From: a virus
Virus record (IMG/VR): IMGVR_UViG_3300035659_001266
Span: 1 to 30,446 of that record
Length of the DNA stretch: 30,446 bases
Direction: 5' to 3' (one strand)
Part shown: in pieces, positions 25,992 to 30,446 of the stretch
How positions within the stretch are numbered: the first letter of the stretch is position 1
Layout of the letters: every line of letters begins with the position of its first letter
Notes under the pieces: model-generated
What the model saw: only the letters and a program-made list of their open reading frames with translations
Database searches by the model: none
Told to the model about the DNA's origin: nothing
Position numbers and translations under genes: made by a program

Positions 25992-26459
25992 ATGTCTAGT
26001 CCGCTCTGGCCACTCAGTTTCAAGGCGTCAGAACACTTCAAGGTGTCTGACTTCAACTGCAACGACACCGCCGGAACGCCCTACCCACCAGACAAAATCA
26101 TGACGGTTCTCTTGCCGTTCTGCCTCACCATCCTCGAAGTGATCCGCACCTACGTCGCATCCGACCGCCCGATCATCGTGCTGTCCGGCTACCGCACCCC
26201 CGAATGGAACGAACACGAAGGCGGCGCCCCCGACTCGCGCCACATTCACGGTGACGCCGCGGACATCTGGTGCCCCTCGCTTGGACTCACCGCAGGGCCA
26301 GAACTCTATCTCGCAGTCCTCAGTCTGCACCGAGCAGGATTCCTTCCACGCCTCGGCGGACTCGGCAGATATTCGAATCGAATCCACGTCGACACCCGAC
26401 CCCATTCAGCGGGAACGCTCAGTACGTGGGACAATGTCGCCATCGGTACACGCGGATAG
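25992..26459 (+). CDS. M15-family peptidase, probable endolysin
   Basis: A 155-residue peptidase of the D-Ala-D-Ala carboxypeptidase-like M15 group, which cleaves peptide crosslinks of the cell wall. The signature S-x-H-x-x-G-x-A-x-D is complete: S82, H84, G87, A89, D91, with H84 and D91 as zinc ligands and H132 in R-I-H-V-D as the third. S-G-Y-R-T precedes it, as in the family. There is no signal peptide or transmembrane segment, so a holin would be needed for access. Neighbours on both sides are membrane-type proteins. The weak ribosome site and six-base spacing suggest translational coupling. Confidence 0.9.
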   Translation: MSSPLWPLSFKASEHFKVSDFNCNDTAGTPYPPDKIMTVLLPFCLTILEVIRTYVASDRPIIVLSGYRTPEWNEHEGGAPDSRHIHGDAADIWCPSLGLTAGPELYLAVLSLHRAGFLPRLGGLGRYSNRIHVDTRPHSAGTLSTWDNVAIGTRG

Positions 26460-26469
26460 AAAGGACATC

Positions 26470-27099
26470 ATGGAACTGCCAACCACGCGCGATTCGGTCT
26501 TCTGGAAACTCCTGTTCTGGGGCGGAGTCGTTCTCGCCGTCGTCGTTGAAGCCCTGAACGTCATCGGGCCAGCCGAACTCGGCTTGTCGCTGAAAGTCGT
26601 TGCATGGCTCCGCTTGTTCTACGCCATCACCATCGGCCTCGGTGGAAAGATGGGCTTGTCTGCCTTGCCCTCATCAAAGGACAAGGAAATGAAAGTCAAT
26701 CTGAGCAAGTTGACCGGACCGCTCGTACTGCTGCTGGCGTTTGCGATGTATGCGTGTGACCGCCCAGTCACGATCACGACGCCGGAAGGCAAAGCCGCAT
26801 ACACAGCCAACGAAATCCTGAAGCGCGTGCAGAATCTCCAGAACGCCACTATCGAAGCCGCAGCCTCGGGCGCGCTCTCCACAAATTCGGCGCGCGTCAT
26901 CATCACCTTCACTGTGGAAAGCGCAAAGGTGCTTGACGCAACACCAACCGGATGGGGAGGAATTATCGCAACCGCATGGAACGCTGCGAAGAAACAACTA
27001 CCGGCCACGGTTCTCACGAACCCCGTGATTCAAGCCGCTGCTATCGCCGTTGACGTGGCACTCGCCGTCTACCTACCACCGAAGGGACCAGTTCAATGA
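26470..27099 (+). CDS. Holin-like N-terminus fused in frame to a lipoprotein-like domain (209 aa)
   Basis: The ATG at 26470 has AAGGA upstream. Residues ~10-32 and ~38-66 are two hydrophobic segments, as in small holins. A second in-frame ATG at 26689 (M74) follows AAGGACAAGG, and the protein from there opens like a lipoprotein: basic start, hydrophobic run L-V-L-L-L-A-F-A-M-Y-A, then C96. The lipobox is weak (M-Y-A-C). The remainder has T-T-P-E-G-K-A-A-Y-T-A-N-E and helical segments. One gene may therefore make both a full-length membrane protein and a shorter lipoprotein (outer-spanin-like). The ribosome site for the second start is better than for many genes here. A simple fusion without the internal start is the alternative. 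Confidence 0.7.
   Translation: MELPTTRDSVFWKLLFWGGVVLAVVVEALNVIGPAELGLSLKVVAWLRLFYAITIGLGGKMGLSALPSSKDKEMKVNLSKLTGPLVLLLAFAMYACDRPVTITTPEGKAAYTANEILKRVQNLQNATIEAAASGALSTNSARVIITFTVESAKVLDATPTGWGGIIATAWNAAKKQLPATVLTNPVIQAAAIAVDVALAVYLPPKGPVQ
26689..27099 (+). CDS. Candidate internal start: lipoprotein-like product (136 aa)
   Basis: This is the shorter product of the previous entry, starting at M74. Evidence is the AAGGACAAGG site just upstream of its ATG and an N-terminus with a basic start, hydrophobic run and Cys at residue 23 of this product. Lipoproteins with similar T-T-P-E-G-K-A-A sequences occur as separate genes in phage lysis cassettes, as far as I recall. Whether the internal start is used cannot be read from the sequence. 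Confidence 0.4.
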   Translation: MKVNLSKLTGPLVLLLAFAMYACDRPVTITTPEGKAAYTANEILKRVQNLQNATIEAAASGALSTNSARVIITFTVESAKVLDATPTGWGGIIATAWNAAKKQLPATVLTNPVIQAAAIAVDVALAVYLPPKGPVQ

Positions 27100-27281
27100 A
27101 CGCACTCGCCATCGCATTCCTCAAGTCGTTCGTCATCCCTGAGATTCTGGCGATTGTCCAGCGGAGACAGGCAGCGAATCTGACGATCACATCCGAAGAC
27201 ATTATCGCCGAACTGCACGCGCGCGTCGGCGCGGTTGTTGAAGCCGGGACCATATGGCTGGACTCGAATCCGAGTACCTGA
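27096..27281 (+). CDS. Small hypothetical protein (61 aa) at the end of the lysis cassette
   Basis: ATGA overlap with the preceding stop indicates coupled translation. The first 20 residues are hydrophobic and helical (A-L-A-I-A-F-L-K-S-F-V-I-P-E-I-L-A-I-V), followed by Q-R-R-Q and an acidic helix. It may be membrane-associated. I do not recognise a family. Confidence 0.6.
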   Translation: MNALAIAFLKSFVIPEILAIVQRRQAANLTITSEDIIAELHARVGAVVEAGTIWLDSNPST

Positions 27282-27509
27282 CTTCACTGACTATGCCAGC
27301 AAGGATTCGATTCAACGCAGCATGGCACTTCCGCCTCCGAACGTAACTCTCGGAGACGGCGAGAATCCGTCCGTTCCCGGCCACAAACCGAAAACGAAAC
27401 CCCCACACAGAACGCACAATTTCAGCCCGAACAGGTCTACGCACAGGAACCCCGCGCCGACAAAGCCGAAGCGCGCCGTCTGTCACAAGCGGCTCCGAGT
27501 ACCAACTAG
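27235..27509 (+). pseudogene. Possible frameshifted small gene at the convergence point
   Basis: No single frame gives a complete gene here, yet natural-looking protein pieces follow one another. Frame two from an ATG at 27254 gives M-A-G-L-E-S-E-Y-L-T-S-L-T. Frame one gives S-M-A-L-P-P-P-N-V-T-L-G-D-G-E-N-P-S-V up to about 27390. Frame three gives E-N-E-T-P-T-Q-N-A-Q-F-Q-P-E-Q-V, ending at a TAG at 27507-27509. That TAG shares CTAG with the stop of the convergent gene, a common arrangement for real genes. The frame-three piece has no start codon. Base errors, decay, or programmed frameshifting could explain it. A six-base stem (CTCCGA/TCGGAG, 27335-27355) has no T-run, and I see no convincing terminator between the modules. 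Confidence 0.3.
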
Positions 27510-27802
27510 GATGGACGGGTATCTTCGCGGCCACTCATTGCCTCCATATCGCTCAGAATCGACAGACAGACCGCCTTCAGCGCCGCCCCCATGCACCCAT
27601 CGCAGAGCAACATCGCTGAACTCTGCTCCGGACCAATCGGACGCATTACGGCGAAACGAAACGACGCGATCCCCCGCGTCTGGCCAGCCTGAGTCGGAGA
27701 TGTTAGGGCAACCTCGGTCCCGTAAATCAATTCCCGCGCCTCGGGACGCTTCGTCTCCATCCCACAATTCGCACACGACAAGCCGATCATCAGAACGCCC
27801 AC
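27506..27802 (-). CDS. Small four-cysteine (zinc-binding) protein, GTG start (98 aa)
   Basis: I chose the GTG at 27802 because GGAGG ends six bases upstream; an ATG at 27829 would overlap the nuclease gene more deeply, and an ATG at 27790 is too far from the site. C10-x2-C13 and C67-x2-C70 could bind one zinc ion. The region between is beta-like and the C-terminus helical. It is the last gene of the leftward module, and its stop shares CTAG with a rightward ORF. Function unknown; small Cys-cluster proteins often regulate or modify host processes. Confidence 0.65.
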   Translation of the reverse strand: MGVLMIGLSCANCGMETKRPEARELIYGTEVALTSPTQAGQTRGIASFRFAVMRPIGPEQSSAMLLCDGCMGAALKAVCLSILSDMEAMSGREDTRPS

Positions 27803-27803
27803 T

Positions 27804-28247
27804 TCAGACCTCCAGAATGCTCCACCCATACTCCGCCTTCACATGCCGCTTTTTCCACAAGTACAAATCCTCACGGCGCATCATCCCCTTCACGTCCTCA
27901 ACCACTTGCTTGCCCGAATCGGTGTACATGAAGTCCGCGACATAGACCCCAATCACCACCCGCTCTCCACCCGGCGAGCGCGTTGAGAGGGGAATCCGCA
28001 CTTGACGCCGAAGCCCGCCAATCAAGCCGCGCGTCTGGTACTGAGAGAGCAAGACCCACCGGCCAGCCTCTTTTTTCGAATGGAAGTACTCGCCCTTCAC
28101 GCCAAACGCATCAGCCTGAATCTTCTCGATGACGTTCATCTGCGCGTCAACAATCGCGGGCTTCGCGTGCATCCGATCCCCGCGAGACAACTTCGCCTTC
28201 AGCGCAACACCACCCGGCACGAAATGCTCCCACCCCGGCCACGACAT
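27804..28247 (-). CDS. DUF1064-type nuclease (PD-(D/E)xK, possible Holliday junction resolvase)
   Basis: A 147-residue protein with the DUF1064 layout: F-H-S-K-K-E-A near residue 56 (E60), Y-V-A-D-F with D105, and V-V-E-D-V-K-G with D118 and K120. These residues form a PD-(D/E)xK-type active site. The family occurs in phage early or replication regions and is thought to cleave branched DNA before packaging; that role is family knowledge, not shown here. AGAGGAG lies five bases before the ATG. The family is often near 120 residues; the extra length is an N-terminal extension of about 50 residues. Confidence 0.85.
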   Translation of the reverse strand: MSWPGWEHFVPGGVALKAKLSRGDRMHAKPAIVDAQMNVIEKIQADAFGVKGEYFHSKKEAGRWVLLSQYQTRGLIGGLRRQVRIPLSTRSPGGERVVIGVYVADFMYTDSGKQVVEDVKGMMRREDLYLWKKRHVKAEYGWSILEV

Positions 28248-28262
28248 CGTTGCTCCTCTACC

Positions 28263-28559
28263 TCACAGAGCGAGCGTGGATTGAATTCGCGCCAGCATGC
28301 TCGTCAACGTCTGAATCTGCATCACCGCTGTCCCGATACGTTCATTGACCGAACAGACCAACACGTCGGGATGCCCAACAACCGGCGCATCCCCACCGAC
28401 ATTGACTGTCACAGACCCCAAGGCATCCCCCAATGCGGCAACCTGTTTCTGAAGCTGCGCGATATTCTCAAGAAGATAATCGCAAAGCCACTCAGTACCG
28501 CGCCGCGCCTCACCCTTAGACACACCGCCCAGATCCCTACTCGGCAGGTTCGATGTCAT
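28263..28559 (-). CDS. Hypothetical helical protein (98 aa)
   Basis: Start chosen at 28559, where GGAGA lies five bases upstream; an ATG at 28595 also has a fair site (GGAAG) and would give 110 residues with more overlap. Helices with regular hydrophobic spacing (L-L-E-N-I-A-Q-L-Q-K-Q-V-A-A-L) at residues ~25-45 and at the C-terminus (I-Q-T-L-T-S-M-L-A-R-I) suggest a coiled coil. No motif indicates function. It lies between the Cys-cluster gene and the nuclease. Confidence 0.6.
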   Translation of the reverse strand: MTSNLPSRDLGGVSKGEARRGTEWLCDYLLENIAQLQKQVAALGDALGSVTVNVGGDAPVVGHPDVLVCSVNERIGTAVMQIQTLTSMLARIQSTLAL

Positions 28560-28782
28560 CTGCTTCTCCGCGGCCGCTGCTTGCTGTCCGTACATCGCCC
28601 ACTTCCATTCTGGCACGCGCCGCAGCGAATGCCTGTTCGATGTGCGCCCCACAGTACCCGGCGGTACCGACGAAACGCAACACGGGTTTGTTCCCACACA
28701 CACGACAGACCGTCGGCATCGGCGGTCTGACCCACCGCTTCTGAATCACAATCGTCTCACAGCCAAAACCGAGATATTTCAC
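28537..28782 (-). CDS. Small zinc-finger-like protein (81 aa), GTG start
   Basis: A GTG at 28782 overlaps the stop of the upstream gene in GTGA, favouring this start; an ATG at 28719 would give 60 residues. C26-x2-C29 and C44-x2-H47 form a compact zinc site, followed by a helix (I-E-Q-A-F-A-A-A-R-A-R-M) and an acidic tail. It overlaps the next gene by 23 bases. Probable nucleic-acid- or protein-binding protein; function unknown. Confidence 0.6.
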   Translation of the reverse strand: MKYLGFGCETIVIQKRWVRPPMPTVCRVCGNKPVLRFVGTAGYCGAHIEQAFAAARARMEVGDVRTASSGRGEADDIEPAE

Positions 28783-29321
28783 AGACGCCCCGTTTCCGGC
28801 AAACCTCCGAACGTTCTTGGTCGGACGGGATGGGCGCGGAAATAGACGGGATTCGTCGGCCGACACGAACACGACGACACGAACGGATGGGGCTCGTGGG
28901 GCTTCCGCAGCGTCACCCACGAACACTCAGCGAGTTCGTGACGTTTCGAATTCAAGGTCGCCAGCGTGCCAAGATAGTACGGCTCACCCTGCCCCGGACA
29001 AAAGAACGGCTCCCATCCGGTATCACCACAGACCGAACACCACGATACCGCCTCCAGTTCGGGGCTCCCGGGCGGTAGCGCCTTCGTCTGGATCACGTCG
29101 CGCGCCTTGTCGCAATATGCGAGAAGCGTTGAGATACGCGGCATCAGACGTTCCGCTTCAAGCGCCATGATGATTGCTTTTTTCAACACGCTCAGAGGCA
29201 CGAATTTCCTCTGGAGAATGCGGAAGTACATCTCCATCGCATCGGGAGCCAGTTTCTTGCCTTGCGCCGCCCCCATCTGCCGGAGCAGAACGAAACAAGC
29301 GTCACGGTCGCCGTCAGTCAT
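28779..29321 (-). CDS. Replication-associated-like protein with zinc ribbon (180 aa)
   Basis: Start at 29321 with GGAGAG five bases upstream. Residues 1-75 are helical with L-L-R-Q-M near residue 12 and L-x-P-D-A-M-E-M-Y-F-R-I-L, then M-P-R-I-S-T-L-L-A-Y-C, a layout like phage helicase loaders or replisome organisers, where a helical domain ends in a proline-containing 'P-S-x-x-E-L' type segment. C95, C98 and C108, then C133, C151 and C153, could form a zinc ribbon; C-G-D-T-G-W is typical of such ribbons. The replication assignment is inference from this pattern and the early-type neighbourhood. Confidence 0.6.
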   Translation of the reverse strand: MTDGDRDACFVLLRQMGAAQGKKLAPDAMEMYFRILQRKFVPLSVLKKAIIMALEAERLMPRISTLLAYCDKARDVIQTKALPPGSPELEAVSWCSVCGDTGWEPFFCPGQGEPYYLGTLATLNSKRHELAECSWVTLRKPHEPHPFVSSCSCRPTNPVYFRAHPVRPRTFGGLPETGRL

Positions 29322-29523
29322 CGTCGCTCTCCGTCGGATGTGGCGCGACCGCAACCAGTGTCGCCCCGCAGTAAGGGCAGAACCGCATGTTGTTCTCGAC
29401 GGGACCACCTTCGATGAATGTAAACTTCTCGCCGCAGGCCGTGTCCCATCCATCGCAGAAGTCCGGGTCATTGTCGCCCGTCCACTCGCATGTTGGCCGG
29501 TGCGTGAGATCGGGGTCAGTCAC
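29314..29523 (-). CDS. Small Cys-rich protein (69 aa), GTG start
   Basis: The GTG at 29523 has AAAGGGA just upstream, inside the end of the preceding gene. C12-E-W, then W-D-T-A-C30-G, and F-C49-P-Y-C52-G make a zinc-binding pattern seen in many short phage proteins of unknown function, loosely like the Lar family. The end overlaps the next gene's start by eight bases. Confidence 0.7.
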   Translation of the reverse strand: MTDPDLTHRPTCEWTGDNDPDFCDGWDTACGEKFTFIEGGPVENNMRFCPYCGATLVAVAPHPTESDDD

Positions 29524-30127
29524 GTGTCCCTTTCTGACTACTGAGGATCTGGCGCAGATCGTCAATCTGCTGCTCGCGCTCTGCCGCCCGTGCCGCCCGT
29601 GCCGCCTCCCGTGCCGCCGCCCCTGCCGCCTCTACCGCCGCCCATGCCGCCGCCCGTGCCGCCCGTGCCGCCTCCCGTGCCGCCTCCCCTGCCGCCTCTG
29701 CCGCCGCCCATGCCGCCGCCCGTGCCGCCGCCCGTGCCGCCTCCCATGCCGCCGCCCGTGCCGCCCGTGCCGCCCATGCCGCCGCCCATGCCGCCGCCCG
29801 TGCCGCCGCCCGTGCCGCCGCCCCTGTGCGGTCAGTGCCGTCGAGCCAGCTCTGCGCCCACACCTCGACCGCCGGGATGCCGCAGCGCAACGCGTGAGTT
29901 GTCACCGCCCGTGAGACGATGCGCTCCAGCCACGCATCCTGCACAGCGGCAGGCAGCGCCGCAGGCAGGCACGCCACCCACACGCGGTCTTGTGCGGCGA
30001 TTGGCACGTCCAGAATCTCCGCCAGCGTCAGCGCCTCACGCCCCGCCCACAGTTCCGCCATCCGCTCACGGGTGTACTCCGGGCACGGCCGCTCGGCCAC
30101 CATCTCCTCAACCGTCCACGTCTTCAT
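29516..30127 (-). CDS. Ala-rich repeat protein, copy 1 (203 aa)
   Basis: Three parts. Residues 1-105 are a normal globular-looking domain with Y-T-R-E-R-M-A-E-L, a W-V-A-C-L-P segment and H-A-L-R-C-G-I-P-A-V-E-V-W-A. A 78-residue repeat follows, built of A-A-A-x and A-A-x units with x = Arg, Trp, Glu or Gly. The C-terminus is E-R-E-Q-Q-I-D-D-L-R-Q-I-L. The repeat would form a long helix with Trp and Arg on a regular face. The layout resembles Imm5-like putative immunity proteins with Ala repeats, but this is from memory and unproven. AAAGGGA precedes the ATG, and ATGA overlaps the upstream copy's stop. Confidence 0.75.
   Translation of the reverse strand: MKTWTVEEMVAERPCPEYTRERMAELWAGREALTLAEILDVPIAAQDRVWVACLPAALPAAVQDAWLERIVSRAVTTHALRCGIPAVEVWAQSWLDGTDRTGAAARAAARAAAWAAAWAARAARAAAWEAARAAARAAAWAAAEAAGEAAREAARAARAAAWAAVEAAGAAAREAARAARAAEREQQIDDLRQILSSQKGTRD
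29582..29820 (-). repeat. GCC/GGC-rich codon repeat coding A-A-x units, copy 1
   Basis: Imperfect units of GCCGCC with CGT, CAT or CTC triplets (plus strand) encode Ala-Ala with Arg, Trp or Glu on the minus strand. Units are 9 or 12 bases long, so changes in number keep the frame. Other frames of this stretch also lack stops, which gives misleading long ORFs. Confidence 0.85.
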
Positions 30128-30446
30128 GGTGTCCCTTTCTGACTACTGAGGATCTGGCGCAGATCGTCAATCTGCTGCTCGCGCTCTGCCGCCCGTGCCG
30201 CCGCCCATGCCGCCCGTGCCGCCTCTGCCGCCGCCCATGCCGCCGCCCCTGCTGCCACCCATGCCGCCCCTGCTGCCGCCTCTGCCGCCGCATCTGCCGC
30301 CCCTGCTGCCGCCCATGCCGCCGCCCGTGCCGCCTCCCATGCCGCCGCCCGTGCCGCCGCCCCTGTGCGGTCAGTGCCGTCGAGCCAGCTCTGCGCCCAC
30401 ACCTCGACCGCCGGGATGCCGCAGCGCAACGCGTGAGTTGTCACCG
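30124..30446 (-). CDS. Ala-rich repeat protein, copy 2 (partial, 5' end outside window)
   Basis: A paralogue of copy 1, cut by the window edge. The visible part has the same H-A-L-R-C-G-I-P-A-V-E-V-W-A region, a 56-residue A-A-A-x repeat and the same C-terminus up to Q-K-G-T, after which it ends in Pro and a stop that overlaps the next ATG. Flanks are identical to copy 1 at DNA level while the repeat differs in length and order. The true start lies beyond 30446. Confidence 0.75.
   Translation of the reverse strand, partial: VTTHALRCGIPAVEVWAQSWLDGTDRTGAAARAAAWEAARAAAWAAAGAADAAAEAAAGAAWVAAGAAAWAAAEAARAAWAAARAAEREQQIDDLRQILSSQKGTP
30186..30359 (-). repeat. GCC/GGC-rich codon repeat coding A-A-x units, copy 2
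   Basis: The same kind of repeat as copy 1 but 66 bases shorter, with extra Gly and Asp in the variable position. CTGCTGCC variants are seen only in this copy. Confidence 0.85.

Larger units (their letters stand above)
29524..30446. repeat. Tandem gene duplication with identical flanks
   Basis: The left shared block is identical for over 70 bases (from 29524 and from 30129). The right shared block is identical for 87 bases (29821-29907 and 30360-30446, the latter cut by the window end). The offset is 605 bases on the left and 539 on the right, so the repeat cores differ by 66 bases, exactly 22 codons. Confidence 0.9.

Noticed and set aside
27261-27274. ACTCG-AATC-CGAGT resembling a tRNA T-arm or operator
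   Set aside because: Five-base stem with a four-base loop and no matching acceptor, D or anticodon arms; lies in coding sequence.
27282-27505. Bidirectional terminator between convergent modules
   Set aside because: Best stem is six pairs with a nine-base loop and no T-run on either strand.
27235-27945. Single 236-residue plus-strand ORF across the convergence point
   Set aside because: Its second half is antisense to the Cys protein and nuclease genes and is shadow-like; only the first ~50 residues look natural.
29387-29914. Plus-strand ORF rich in Cys, Arg and Pro
   Set aside because: It is the complement of the Ala-repeat codons; low-complexity GCC repeats give open frames on all sides.
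29582-30359. Repeats that might be taken for a CRISPR array
   Set aside because: Units are 9-12 bases with no unique spacers and encode protein in frame.

Overview
The window is a GC-rich, tightly packed piece of a tailed double-stranded DNA phage, or of a prophage carrying one. The gene set points to a short-tailed (podovirus-type) virion: a large portal protein, a P22-like coat protein, a P22 gp4-like head-tail adaptor, propeller-type tail-hub or nozzle proteins, a fibre, and a run of ejection-type proteins ending in a 1,899-residue giant. There is no tail tape measure, sheath or tail tube. No integrase, repressor or tRNA is visible, so lifestyle cannot be decided. The host is probably a high-GC bacterium; the NHL repeats would suit a soil or aquatic host, but that is weak evidence.

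Layout. Positions 1 to about 27,280 run rightward as one late module: packaging (possible small terminase end, a 62-residue protein, large terminase), portal, probable scaffold, coat protein, then five small virion proteins including a beta-helix protein. Next come the adaptor, three consecutive ORFs forming the tail hub (149 + 669 + 532 residues), a repeat-containing fibre, and a block of Ala/Pro-rich and coiled-coil proteins leading to the giant ejection protein. The module ends with a lysis cassette: a membrane/coiled-coil protein, an M15 peptidase and a holin-like/lipoprotein fusion. Positions 30,446 down to 27,506 run leftward: two tandem copies of an Ala-rich repeat protein, four small Cys-cluster (zinc-binding) proteins, one of which looks replication-related, a small helical protein, and a DUF1064-type nuclease. 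The modules converge at about 27,509, where one or two frameshifts seem to break the last rightward ORF.

How the genes work together. Terminase packages DNA through the portal into a scaffolded coat shell. The gap between coat and adaptor holds small proteins that probably decorate the head. The adaptor, hub and fibre complete the tail. The ejection proteins travel inside the capsid and form the DNA path through the cell envelope, and the lysis cassette frees progeny.

Most notable points: (1) a tail-hub gene that appears split and interrupted by a six-bladed NHL propeller; (2) a stretch inside the giant ORF where a different frame looks like the real coding frame; (3) tandem Ala-rich repeat genes with identical flanks and repeat cores of different length; (4) a four-cysteine zinc-ribbon-like insert in the portal; (5) strong stem-loops in intergenic gaps of the structural module. 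All family assignments come from reading the sequence; no database search was possible.
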